Assembly (NCBI GenBank): GCA_015679605.1 | Contig: JAAAVE010000060.1 | Span: 10,631 to 38,915 of the forward strand | DNA: 28,285 nucleotides | Direction of reading: 5' to 3' | From: Podila epigama | Taxonomy: Eukaryota > Mortierellomycota > Mortierellomycetes > Mortierellales > Mortierellaceae | Shown: positions 8,423 to 18,832 of the stretch, piece after piece | Numbering within the stretch: position 1 is the stretch's first letter | Layout: each line of letters opens with the position of its first letter | Program-made: the position numbers and the translations under genes | The notes under the pieces: generated by a model | What the model was told of the DNA's origin: nothing | Databases searched by the model: none | What the model saw: only the letters and a program-made list of their open reading frames with translations

Positions 8423-9998
8423 TTAGAATCCGAGCTCCTCCTTGGTGTCAACGCCAAGCTGGGCCTTGAGTGGGGCAAGCTCCTCCAAGTACTGCTTGTA
8501 GAGAGCATCGGAGCCAGTCTTGACCTTCAATCCCTCAAAGATGCGGACAGCGGTGGGGTAGTCGTTGACACGGCGGGCGGCCTTGAGGGCAGCCTCGATG
8601 ACAGAGGTCGAGGGGACGAGATCGTAACCGAAGGCGTTGTTCAAGCCACGCTGGAGCTCAAAGAGATCATCGACATTGTCAAAGAACTTGACGAAGCGCT
8701 CGGTGAAGTGCTCAAAGGACTCCTCCTGGTGCTCTGCGGAGTAGTTGCGGACTAAGGGAATTGTAGGGACAAGAAAGGAGAGAATAATCATGTTAGTGTG
8801 AGTGGATCGTCCATCCCTTATCTGATCCTCACATTTGCGTATCTGCGTCAACTCAAGTGAAGAAAAGTGAAGGAGGGATAAAAAGAAACCACGCCAGCAA
8901 TTAAAACCAAAAAAGACATGGGCATATGTGGGCTGTTCATCCGTTCTTTCCTTTATGCCTGTTCTGTCACGAAACACACACATTGTCATGTCTGACACCA
9001 GCCATGGTCCAACCTTGCCAAACCCCTGTCCAAATAAAGAAGTCGCCCGGATTTTTCGGAGCCTCCTGCTTCTTCCGGAAGCCCTATTTTTTCTGTTCTT
9101 TTTCTCTCCAACATGCCGCAATGTTGAAATGTTTCTCTTCTTCAAGCTCACAAAAGACACATTTTTGGGTATCATGTCATTTTCCGTTGGTAATCCACAT
9201 GGGGGAGGAGGAGGGGTAGGTAGGGCTTATAACGACATATTATCACTTTTCATCTCATATTTTCACACACCAGGCACAGACACGCACGCCCTGCCCTGCC
9301 CCCCCTTTCAAAATACCCGTCTATCCAAGACAGTGCGCGAATAGGGGGGGAAAAAAGTGTGAAGAGTGTAACTTGGAAGAACAAGCGCTAAAAAATCCCT
9401 CAAGAAAAATAAATAAATATTTAAAGTGCGGAATATGAAAGACACGGCTCGGAAGTGGCACCAGAGGGTGCCCAGCAGGATCCATTGACCATGTCCACCT
9501 TCTCCAATGCCATCAGAATAACATCCGAGTTACTTGATGTTTTTTGAATGGACATGATTAACTTGATTTCCAAACAACAAATGAAATTATAATCAATTGT
9601 CTAATGATCCCCTCTTTCTTCTCCCCCCCTTCCCTATTTTCTGCAGGTCGATCAATCTATTTTGATTTTCTTTTCTTTTTTGTTTTTTGCTTCGCGAGAT
9701 TCGCGTTTGATTTCCAATTGTCGCCATGCCAAAAAAAAAAGTTTCGTGTTTTCTGTATGCGTGTCGGAAAAAAAATGTTGCTGTTGACTCATAATACTCT
9801 TCCCATTCGGCACATGATTTTTTGCCTTGTGTATAATTTGAATGATTCGGAAAAAATAAAATAATAAAATTGAATGAAAAGAAAAAAAAAGATTTTGCCC
9901 TTACTCTGGACAGCAGAGCGGGTGGCAAGGACGGAGCGGGTGGCCTGAACACGGGCAGTGGCAGCGAGAGGGCGCGAGATGGCAGCGAAGCGGTTCAT
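8423..9998 (-). CDS. COX6: Cytochrome c oxidase subunit Va (yeast COX6)
   Basis: This is a nuclear-encoded structural subunit of respiratory complex IV, on the matrix side of the mitochondrial inner membrane. Two exons, 9998-9905 and 8751-8423, give 423 nt (140 aa), close to the yeast length. Residues 1-31 form an Arg-rich, Ser/Ala-rich, acid-free matrix-targeting presequence. The mature part matches the family: SFEHFTERFVKFFDNVDD, ELQRGLNNAFGYDLVPS, ALKAARRVNDYPTAVRIFEGLK, YLEELAPLKAQLGV. The junction A|TC restores Ile32, and both splice sites are canonical (GTAAGG, CTTAG). The single intron is 1153 nt, the longest in the window. The promoter must lie in the 242 bp between its ATG and the transaldolase stop on the same strand. 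Confidence 0.95.
8752..9904 (-). other. Unusually long intron of COX6
   Basis: The 1153 nt between the two COX6 exons contains no conserved exon I can recognise. It has pyrimidine- and A-rich runs, a C-rich stretch near 9285-9306, a GGAGG-rich stretch near 9203-9220, a 6-bp GGCACC/GGTGCC hairpin at 9456-9471, and a 44-codon minus-strand ORF at 9421-9555. An unrecognised embedded transcript cannot be excluded. Confidence 0.6.
9421..9555 (-). CDS. Possible 44-codon ORF inside the COX6 intron
   Basis: On the same strand as COX6, an ATG at 9555 opens a frame beginning MSIQKTSSNSDVILMALEK and ending at TAA 9423-9421. The codon mix looks less A/T-biased than the surrounding intron. The DNA includes a short perfect inverted repeat. 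At this length chance is a sufficient explanation. It could alternatively be a cassette exon or a small nested gene. No homology recognised. Confidence 0.12.
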   Translation of the reverse strand: MSIQKTSSNSDVILMALEKVDMVNGSCWAPSGATSEPCLSYSAL

Positions 9999-10240
9999 TA
10001 TGGAAGAACGAATAAAGTGAGTGAGGAGGGTGATGAATGGAGTTCGGTGAGATGTAAAATGCTTATGCCTGATGGCGGATTTTTTTTATTTTTTCACTGT
10101 CTTGTTATGTCGGAGAAGCCCATGAAAAAAAAGCGGTGGCTTATCCATATCGGAAAAAATTATGAGTCACGTGGAAAAGTGATAGCATGTTTTATTTTAC
10201 TGGGAGGGAGGATTGAGATTACAGACAAGGGAATTTGTGT

Positions 10241-12379
10241 TTAGTGGTGGGCCAACTTGGCGGTAAGCTGGTTCTCGAGCTTCACGGCATCAGCAGCAAA
10301 CTTGCGGATACCCTCCGAGAGCTTCTCAGTGGCCATGGCATCCTCGTTCAACTCCCAACGGAAGGCAGCCTCGTCAAAGGTGACCTTGGTGTACTGCTGG
10401 GCGGTCGAGGTGGCCAATTCAGGGCTCAACTTGCGCTCAAGAGTCTTTTGAGAGTTCTGAAGCTCCTGCAAGAGGTTGGGCGAAATGGTCAAGAAGTCGC
10501 ATCCAGCCAACTCCTCAATCTCACCAACGGAACGGAACGAAGCGCCCATAACAATGGTCTTGTAGCCGTGCTGCTTGTAGTAGTTGTAGATCTTGGAGAC
10601 AGAGATAACACCGGGGTCCTCAGCACCAACGTACTCCTTCTTGGTCGAAGCCTTGTACCAATCCAAAATACGGCCAACGAAGGGCGAGATCAAAGTGACC
10701 TTAGCCTCGGCGCAAGCAACAGCCTTTTCAATAATAGAAAAGGAAAAGCGATAGTAAGAGAGAAAAGATGTAACGGTTAGCTGCATAGCTAGGAGGTCAT
10801 CGTAGGATGTATATATCACTCAAGGAATATGTGCTGGTCGTGTATAGTATCCTCCAGTAACAATGAGTCGTGTTTGAACAGTCCAACAGTGCATGTCCCC
10901 ATACCTGGCCAAAGGAAAAGAGCAGGGTCAAGTTGCAGTGAATGTCCTCAACGGCCTCGAGGTGCTTGGCAGCCTGGATACCCTCCCAGGTGGAAGCGAT
11001 CTTGATGAGAATACGGTCCTTGTGGATACCGGCCTCCTTGTAAAGACCAATGATCTTCTTGGCCTTGGCAATGGTGGCCTCCTTGTCAAAGGAGAGACGG
11101 GCATCGACCTCGGTCGAGACACGGCCAGGGACGATCTTGAGGATCTCAACACCAAAGTTGACCAAAAGCTTGTCCAAAGCGTTCTCGGTCTGGGACTCAA
11201 TAGGACTGAATGGGCGCGGGTCATGGAGAAGTGAGGAACAAAGAAATACGAGCAAGTTAGCGGCGGGTCTTTAGTAACGTGTTTACTGGCAAAATCCATC
11301 TCTTGACAACGAAAAGAAAACCACTAGGGTTCCTTGTATTATATATGCCATGATCAATAATGCAATCGAAACAAAGAGCGATGATGACGATGATGATGAT
11401 GATGTGTAAAGGAGTGAATGTGTATGCCTGAGTGTCCGCGTATGTTTGTCTCAAGGAATAGAAAGTGTAAAAGTAGGAGGTGCATGGAGTGTGTGCTGGT
11501 ATGCACTGCATGCCGTTCACACAACCGTTCGTTCCGACCTCTGCGATAAAGATGTTGCAGCAACCAACAGAAACCCAGATCAGAGAGCACATTTTTCTCA
11601 CTGTCGCGCACGATCTCTTCAAAAATGATTTTTTTTTTTGCCCCAACCAGTATATCTTTCTTATCTTGCTCCATTTNNNNNNNNNNTTTTTTTTTTTTTT
11701 TTTTTTTTTTGGGTGACCCCATTGAAGTTGATATTTTTCATTTCGTTTGCCCCATGGCCATGCACCTCCATACTATATGATGCTTTTAGCATGGCGCATG
11801 GATGCTCAAGCACTTGCCTGCCCTCAACTTGAGATCAATAGACTAACATTACACCCTCACTTGTACAACATGGTGCCCAGAGATGACGTAGGTATGAAAA
11901 AAAAAAAAACTGTGATGCTCCTCTCCCCCAAAAATCAAAAAAAATCAAGCAGCCCGTGTCGTCAAGATGATTCCAAAGGAAACTCTTCTCTCTCAAAAAT
12001 GCTGGATGACACCAGAACTTGAGAAAACGCATAAAAAGAGAAAGAGGTTATAAAAACTTACCCGCCGAGCTTCTTTCCGTAGGCGATAGCGTCGTCGATC
12101 AAGTGAGCATAGCTGGCCTTCTGGGAAGCAGCCAAGATCAACGATGGGTTGGTGGTGGCATCGGTAGGCTTGTACTGGGCAATGGCTGTTTATATATGTA
12201 GTATGAATAAAGAAGCAGGTATTGACTTTAGAACTTTTTTTCTTTGTAACCATGAACAAAAGCTACGCATTTCAACTCTACTCTGCCACACTAAAGTCAA
12301 TGAAGCGCGACTTACACTCAAAGTCTCCAGTATCAGAGACGACGGTGGTGAAAGTCTTGAGCTGGTCGAGGGCAGACAT
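10241..12379 (-). CDS. TAL1: Transaldolase
   Basis: Transaldolase is the cytosolic enzyme of the non-oxidative pentose phosphate pathway, transferring a dihydroxyacetone unit between sedoheptulose-7-P and glyceraldehyde-3-P. Exons are 12379-12316, 12185-12062, 11205-10905 and 10723-10241: 972 nt, 323 aa, the normal size. Family motifs: SDTGDFE (Asp16), [26 protein letters not shown] (Glu95), [15 protein letters not shown] with the Schiff-base Lys at about 131, [45 protein letters not shown], and [18 protein letters not shown] near the end. All catalytic residues expected for the family are present. Intron 2 (856 nt) contains an assembly gap, but the exon phases either side agree, so the coding sequence seems intact. 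Strong codon bias suggests high expression. Confidence 0.97.
11378..11405. repeat. GAT trinucleotide microsatellite
   Basis: Imperfect (GAT)n with one GAC interruption lies inside transaldolase intron 2 and gives the His-rich reading on the opposite strand. Confidence 0.8.
11677..11686. other. Assembly gap (ten N)
   Basis: Ten undetermined bases are followed directly by a T run to about 11710. The gap abuts the homopolymer, a common place for assembly breaks. It lies in a transaldolase intron, so no coding sequence is affected. Confidence 0.98.
11687..11710. repeat. Poly-T run beside the gap
   Basis: About 24 T in a row lie immediately right of the N run. True length cannot be judged because the gap borders it. 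Confidence 0.85.
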
Positions 12380-12543
12380 GGTGAATGTGATGATGGTTAT
12401 GGGTTGAATGAAGGTTGGGTGAGGATTAGAAAGAAAAAAAAAGTTGCGATGCGCGCTGTTCTTGAAGGAGTCATACCCGTTGAAGGGTCTTCATTTTGCA
12501 GAGGGCCAAGCCACCACCTCTTACCCCTATTAATGTCATATTC

Positions 12544-12551
12544 ATTTTATA
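12544..12551 (-). promoter_or_regulatory. Putative TATA box of transaldolase
   Basis: On the minus strand the sequence reads TATAAAAT about 165 bp upstream of the transaldolase ATG. Between it and the gene lies AGGGG (reverse complement CCCCT) near 12522-12526, which resembles a fungal stress-response element. Both are motif matches by eye only; the TATA-to-ATG distance would require a leader of roughly 100-140 nt. Confidence 0.35.
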
Positions 12552-13656
12552 GAGGTCTATTATCTTTTCGGGTATTAGAGGTTTTCCCAGAGGGTGTTTA
12601 TTCTTTTACTACGGACATGTGTCCACAACCGCCTTCGTCTTGGGCGGCGGCTAGACATACAGATGACATATTGAGTGGGGCAGACGGGCGACAGGAAGAT
12701 GTATAGGAAGTGAGCGTTCATGCTGTTCGTGTTTTTCAGGTGTCTTACGTGTTCCTTTGCCATCGTATCGTCGAAAGTCAGACAGACATGACCATGGCAT
12801 GTTGAAGCCCAAGGCATGGTCGTAGCTCCATCTCATCACATGCGTATAATGACACCCTTTTGCTTTGCTTCAGGTCTACCAATGAATTGAAAAGAGTTTT
12901 ATTAGATGCGAGTGAAGATTTGATCATGTGCTGGTGAATGTTTTTGTCGTCACACTCAATATTGTGATATCATGCGCGCTTTGACATGGGTGCAGCAGCA
13001 ATAATGTGAACGTTTGCATGATGTGCGCATGCCACAGCCTCAGTATGGGGTTTTTTGGGTCAAAAACCAGCCAGACTGGGGTCTGTTCGCGTCCTTCTCC
13101 ACAGCTAATTGTATTTTCACGCGCCTGCAAGGGTGGAACAACAAATGTATATTGATTATTTGTGTAGGGGGGGGGGGGTTCATGTACATTACGAAAAGTA
13201 TACCAGAGCACCAAGGGTTGCTGAGTAGCGATAAAAAGAAAAAAACAAGGACGCAAACATTTTTCTAACGAGTGGATGGCAAACACACAAATATGACAAA
13301 TGACATTCGCTTTTCCTGTTATTGTGCGTGTGTGCGTCTTGTATGAATGATGGCCCATACAATAAAATCAATGCAAAGACGCGAGAGTTTCTATTGTGTG
13401 GGATTGTTATTGTATTCATCTGATTGCTGTCTTGCTTTTGAATGTGTCAGCAAAGATATGGTGTTTTCGTGAGAAGAGTATGTTATGAAAGTACCGAAGC
13501 GCAAAGAAAAGTCTGTGTGACGATACTCCCGTTTTTTGTTTCTTGCTTTTCTTGCATATTTTCACGCACCGCATGTGCATGTTTATTGTCTACTCTGCTC
13601 ATGAAATTCACCCACACAGAACCATCTTGGCCAATTGGCATGACATGGGTCTGGAT

Positions 13657-13680
13657 GCAGGCGCAGGCGCAGGCGCAGGC
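13657..13680. repeat. GCAGGC hexamer repeat, four copies
   Basis: Four perfect tandem copies of GCAGGC lie in the transaldolase/kelch-BTB spacer. There is no coding context. Confidence 0.9.
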
Positions 13681-13885
13681 CAATAAGCGCATGTGGATGT
13701 CGAGAGGAACGAGGTATGTGTAGGGGAGGGGGATTGTAGAAGGAACAAAAAAAAAAGAGAGCCAAAAAGCAAAAGCTGCCCAACGCAAAATTACCCCACC
13801 CCACACATGCACACACACACATTCACACACACAAGCATGTATGCAAGTATGTATCCATCCAATCCCTCCATGCCCTCATCCATCC

Positions 13886-13952
13886 TCCACTCTCCACTCT
13901 CCACCTTCCACCTTCCACCTTCCACCTTCCACCTTCCACCCTCCACCCTCCA
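13886..13952. repeat. Heptamer minisatellite TCCACYY
   Basis: Nine full seven-base units plus a partial one: TCCACTC twice, TCCACCT five times, TCCACCC twice. The graded substitutions from one end to the other suggest stepwise duplication. It lies about 1.1 kb upstream of the kelch-BTB start, on the strand-asymmetric C/T-rich side. Confidence 0.92.
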
Positions 13953-14691
13953 ATAACATCAAAACAGCAGCGACAAGACACACTCCCTCAGCGCCTTTGC
14001 CTCACCGCCTCACCGCCTTGCTACCTTGCTACTTCACCATCATAAAATAAACACAAACACTTTTTTATTCTGCCCGTTATTGTTTTTTTCTTCTTTTCTC
14101 CTTTTCACTTTCTCTTCTTTTAATTATTCATTTCCTGTTTACTTTTTCATCTTCACCTTCCCCGCCTCGCCTTACCTTTCCTCACTTCACCTCACTTCAC
14201 CTCGCTCCTACCCATCTTTCACATTTCCTTCACTTTAATCGCCCTTTGTATATAGTTTTATCTTTATCATCCTGTACATCTCCTCTTCCGCTTTACTTTG
14301 TCACTTCACAGCTCAAAAAACGTGCGACCTAAAAAGTTTCAGGTTAATGTCCTTGGTCATTCATGTCCAGACGTAAGAGTCCTTTTATTTGCAACAACTG
14401 ACTCACATGGCCTCGTTCTATTCCTATTTCAACGTTCACTTTCTATAGAACAAGAGAAGAAAAGAAAAGAAAAAAAATCCACCGAGGATAAACATTCGAT
14501 CGCCTCAATCATCCCGTTTCTTTTTTTTAAAATTTAATACAGGTGGTCTCTTGACTCCTTCTCTCCCCTTTTCCCTTTGCTACCCCTTTGACACTTCCTC
14601 GGCCTTAAACATTCATCCCATCCACCGTCAATCGTCAGTCAAAACCAACAAACTGGACATCCATCCGTTGAAGAAACTCAACTCCATTTTG

Positions 14692-14700
14692 GTAAGTAAG
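14692..14700 (+). promoter_or_regulatory. Possible 5'UTR splice donor of the kelch-BTB gene
   Basis: TTTTG followed by GTAAGTAAG is a near-ideal fungal donor, 374 bp before the ATG. The nearest acceptor-like site (14724) would give only a 33 nt intron, so a later one such as TGGTAG near 14790 or CCACCAG near 14983 is more likely. The exon upstream has no ATG, so this would be a leader intron. Confidence 0.3.
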
Positions 14701-15065
14701 CGGGAATAAACCTTTTTGTCACAGGTCAAAACGCACCCACCTGCGGTCTGTGTCCTCCTTTTCCCTCGTGTCCCTTCCACCTTTGTGGTAGCACCAACAA
14801 AAAGTAATTGACCTCTCTTCATCATGCTCTTCCTTTTCAATTTTTTTTTTTTTTTTTTTTATTATGCAAACCAAAAGCCAAAGTCTGTTATTTCTTCGGA
14901 GCTCATTTTTCCTTTTCGCATTTCTCGACGCCCTCAACCAATCTGTTTATTGTCACTCCACTCTCCACAACCTTACTCCACCAGACAAAAGGGAGCCACC
15001 CACAGACCACAACAGTAAACAGGAAACAGCAAACAGCAAACAGCAACTGAAAAAAAGTATACCTG

Positions 15066-18000
15066 ATGACAGTCCAAGTTGGTATTCGCCCCGAGTACCC
15101 ACCCAACCACACATACACCACACCTCACCAGCATCGTCGCAATGACCAGCCATCGACCAAGGAGCTCGCCATCACCTCAAGCGCCACTCATGGTTCCCCT
15201 CCTCCACCACTCATGGGATCCGCCATTGTCCTCGTCAACGACTCGGCCCTCCATTGCTTTGGAGGTCGGCTCGAGAACAGGGAACTCACTAACTGCCACT
15301 ACGTCCTTGATGTCGAGACCGGGATTTGGGAAACAATCGAGGCAGCGCCCAGCCCTCCTTCATCCGTCTCTTCACCGTACTCGTCCTCTTCTGTATCATC
15401 ATCAGCATCTTCTTCTTCAATAACGCCATCCAACTCAACTCCTGGTTCTCATCCTTCGAACGAACACAACACCAATGCTACGATAGAGAGTTCCAGTAAC
15501 AATGACAAGAACAGCAATAGCGAGAGCCAGCAAGGCTCCAAGAATGCTGATCCCACAACACTCCTCTCACTCTCCCTCACGACCGACCCTGTGAGTACAA
15601 ACTCTGAAAGTCTGTCTGGCGCTCTCTCTATTCCTCCACAACCTCGTTATTTTCACACCCTCAACTCATACGGAACGCTGATGATTCTCTTTGGCGGTAT
15701 GGGCCATGTACCCCTTCCCCAAAACGCCGAAGAAGGCTCCCAAAGTGAGCAAGAGAACGACTCGACAGCGTCCAAGACAAACAAGTATGCCACGCCGTCA
15801 AAAGAGCCAGAAACAACACTAGCCGCACTCAACGACCTTCACGTCTACGACATCACCTCTCAGCGCTGGGAGCAAAAACACCCACCCGTCAATGCATACA
15901 CACCCCGGCCACGTTGGGCTCACATGGCGACCATCATGGACCATTACCTCGTCGTCATCGGTGGAACCGACACTGTCAAAAATTATGTCGAGGATGCCTG
16001 CGTACTTGACCTCGAGCTCTGGGAATGGGTCGCTACTATTCCCAACATTGGCCAGTGCGGCTCCTACCGTACCGTCGCCGCCACCGGTCCCAGCAAGCAG
16101 TCTTCCAGTCTGGCCACCCCATCCTCCCCGTCGTTCCCATCCGCTGGCGCCTCCTTACCCCATACTTCATCCAACTTGGCCTGGGTCGCGAATGAAACTG
16201 GGACAGCGGACGCCATGGCAAGCATTTCCATGGTTCTGTCCGGAAAGGTCTCAGTACCCAGCACCATCTCCGCGGCCACCACCACCTCCACTACAATCAC
16301 GCCTGACTCTTCCTCTACACCCGAACAAGAGGAGGACTCTACGGGCGAGTCATCTACCACGCCAGGGACTACAACCAGCACCAACAAAAAAGGCAATGGC
16401 AAGATCAGGAAAAAGCCCACTCTTGAGCGCCTCACGAGTGGTGAACTCACACCATCCTTCAAGGCTGGCAAGGACGGACCATCGATCTACCTCTACTCCA
16501 ACTACAACTTTCAAAACCTCCAGCGGGAACTTCGAGTCATCACCCCCCATTACAACGCGCACACCATCGCCCGCGAATCACTTGGACCTCTCGCCCCACC
16601 GTCGTTCTCTGTTGTTGAAAAGTCACAGGCACTGAATATGATGGGACCTGATCTGCCCTTGGGTCTTCGGTTCCCACAAGGACATGTCTATCAGAACCAG
16701 CTCATCGTAACTGGTACGCTCATCACCCCAGGTCGCGCGCCGACCTTAGCCATCTACGCCTTCAACCTTGCGCAATACAAGTGGGAACGCCTTGAGACCG
16801 ATAATGCGCTCGAGACTGGGTCCTGGAATCGGACACTGCTCCACCCAGCCACGGGAAGTCTCCTCATTTTTGGCAAGTATGGTTCGAATGCAGAGACAGA
16901 TTATGCGAACCGGATCCAGCACCATGATCACCTCATCACGATCTCTCTCCAGGCCTTTGGTCTCTATGAGCGACCCATCCCATCTCTACCTCAAGGAGCT
17001 CAGGACTTGGGGACCGAACTCTTGAACGAATGTGGATTGAATGACATGCACGTTGCCTCTATCACGGGTACACTCTTTGGCGCCAACTCGACGGTGCTTG
17101 CGGCGCGATGGCCAGAGTTTGCGTCGCTGTTGTTGTCTCCACCATATGTGACACCGTTGATCCTCGAGATGCCGGTACCAGATACTGTTGTGCCCTTGTT
17201 TCTTCAATATTTATACACGGGTTCATTGCCCCAACCCCAGGCAGTCACGCCTGGCATGGCTGACTACCTTCTGATTCTCGCGCGGCGCTATGAGCTCAAT
17301 GGACTTTACGCGTTGACGATGGATATCCTACATCAGACAGTGGGCCAGAACGCGATGCGGGTCCACAATACGGCCCTCTTGGCAGGCGAGCTCGGCCTCT
17401 CGGCGCGTGCCATCAGCTTGGCCCTCAAAGCCCGAGCGGCATCTGATTCTGCCTCAGTGCCCATGTCTTCCATGGAGGTGGGTCGGCACCAATACTCATA
17501 CCAAGAGAGCAACCATTTCGAACAGGAGAATCCACATCATCGTCATCATCCACATCATCACCACCAACACCGTCAACACCAGCATGGTCATGGCAGCACA
17601 TCAGCAGGGTCCAAGCGAGTGAGCCGCACATTAAGTGGACGGATTATGCAGACACCACCACCAGCGATTCGCCCACCGTTCCCTCCAGAGCGTCGTCGAG
17701 GATCGAATAACAGCAGCAACAGCAAACATCAGAGTCATGTGCGCGACAGTGTCAGTACCGATGGTGGAATGGTGGCCGAGGGTGTCCTCCAGCAATACCG
17801 GCCTCCAGCCATGATTCACGAGGATGAAGAGGTTCGAATGCATCATGAAGAGACAGCGGGTGACCTGAATGCAGACTTGGCACGTTCACCACCTCTGTCA
17901 CCTGTGTCCAGTCATCATCACCAACAGTTGGGTTACAGCAGTCCCTTGAATTCACCGATCAGTAGTAGTGGTAGCGGTGTAGGCAACAGTTACCAGTGGC

Positions 18001-18031
<31 letters not shown>

Positions 18032-18692
18032 GCAGCAGCAGCAGCAGCAGCAACAGCAGTTTACAGCAGCGTCCGCCTATCCATCGCCACTTTCTCCCTC
18101 GTTCCAGACCCATCCATTCATGTCGCAGCCGATTCAAAGTGCATATAATGGCTTTAGTGACGACGAGAACATAGCTACAACAGGTCAGAACAAGAAATGG
18201 TTGAAATCCTATGGTGACCTCGATCCCCAACAACAGCAGTTTTTGCAACAACAATTACTTGAACAACAACAACGGCTGCGGGAACAAGAATTGATGCTGG
18301 CGGAGCATCACCACCAACAGCAACAGATTTATATGCAAAAGCAATTGGAGCTCAAGCAGCAGCAAAAAGTGATTGCAGAGCAGGCAATGCTTGGTCTGAT
18401 GGACTATCATTTTGGTGGGGCACCTGTTGGGCCCAGTTCTAGCAAGCACAGTAAACACTCTCAAAAGAATCACCACCATCATCATTCAGCATCTGTCCTT
18501 GATACAGCCGTCTCTCAGAAATCGAATGGAAGCAAGAGTAGCCAAGGAAGCAATGGTAAAGAGAACATCAGCCATTCTTCTTCTGGCAAGGATAAGGATA
18601 AGGACAAGGACAAGAAGGGACTCTTTACCAAAATGAAGCCTCCAAAACCAAAAGTCAGCGGTGCCGAGTTGATGAAGAGTGCCGGATTCTAG
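15066..18692 (+). CDS. Kelch-repeat and BTB/POZ domain protein with His/Gln-rich tail
   Basis: A single exon encodes 1208 residues. The N-terminal half carries kelch-type blades ending in GG or a variant: about residues 51-65 (ALHCFGG), 194-210 (LMILFGG), 281-300 (YLVVIGG), 534-550 and 583-600 (SLLIFGKYG), interrupted by long Ser/Thr-rich inserts. A BTB/POZ domain follows at about 655-760 (NDMHV, GANSTVLAARWPEFASLLL, LFLQYLYTGSLP), then a BACK-like helical stretch. The C-terminal 400 residues are disordered: a His-rich run (about 823-843), 20 consecutive Gln (979-998), further Gln-rich helix-prone sequence (about 1055-1105) and a KDKDKDK/MKPPKPK tail. Kelch repeats followed by BTB is the architecture of S. 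pombe Ral2 and animal LZTR1, so a Ras-pathway or Cullin-3 adaptor role is possible but inferred. The start is uncertain; the next in-frame Met is near residue 50. Confidence 0.85.
18000..18059 (+). repeat. CAA/CAG polyglutamine tract
   Basis: Ten CAA, seven CAG, one CAA and two CAG codons in a row encode 20 Gln in the kelch-BTB protein. The two blocks are each internally pure, as expected if each expanded separately by slippage. Confidence 0.95.
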
Positions 18693-18832
18693 TTATATTT
18701 TAATAGGGACACTATTTGTAACATTCTTCTTTGTCGCAGGTTCTCTTCCTTTTTGGAAATATATACATACAAGAACAGAAAAGAGAAAATAAAAAAATTG
18801 TACAATTTATAGAGAGATGTGGTAACTTTTTG

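Larger units (their letters stand above)
11206..12061 (-). other. Long transaldolase intron 2 containing an assembly gap
   Basis: This 856 nt intron is bounded by GTAAGT and TTCAG. It includes a GAT/ATG-rich microsatellite at about 11378-11405, a run of ten N, and a poly-T run. Because N runs in assemblies often stand for unknown length, the true intron size is uncertain. I see no ORF of interest in it. Confidence 0.8.
12380..15065. other. 2.7 kb divergent spacer, transaldolase to kelch-BTB gene
   Basis: No supported gene lies here. From left to right: the presumed transaldolase promoter and leader (12380-12700); a mixed-sequence stretch (12700-13400) with a run of about ten G at 13169-13178; a hexamer repeat at 13657; CA-rich sequence at 13800-13835; a heptamer minisatellite at 13886; then long C+T-rich sequence (about 14040-14300), a TATATAG at about 14251, and likely 5'UTR of the kelch-BTB gene with a donor-like GTAAGTAAG at 14692. 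Several 60-145 codon ORFs occur on both strands, but all are low-complexity or unrecognised. Confidence 0.5.

Noticed and set aside
12149-12706. 185-codon plus-strand ORF over the transaldolase 5' end
   Set aside because: It crosses transaldolase exon 1, an intron and the promoter on the opposite strand; no recognisable domain.
12924-13358. 144-codon minus-strand ORF in the large spacer
   Set aside because: Odd composition, crosses a G homopolymer at 13169-13178, has no recognisable motif and no promoter or neighbouring exon.
13886-13952. Short regular repeat array considered as CRISPR-like
   Set aside because: Seven-base units are head to tail with no spacers, in a eukaryotic genome: a minisatellite.
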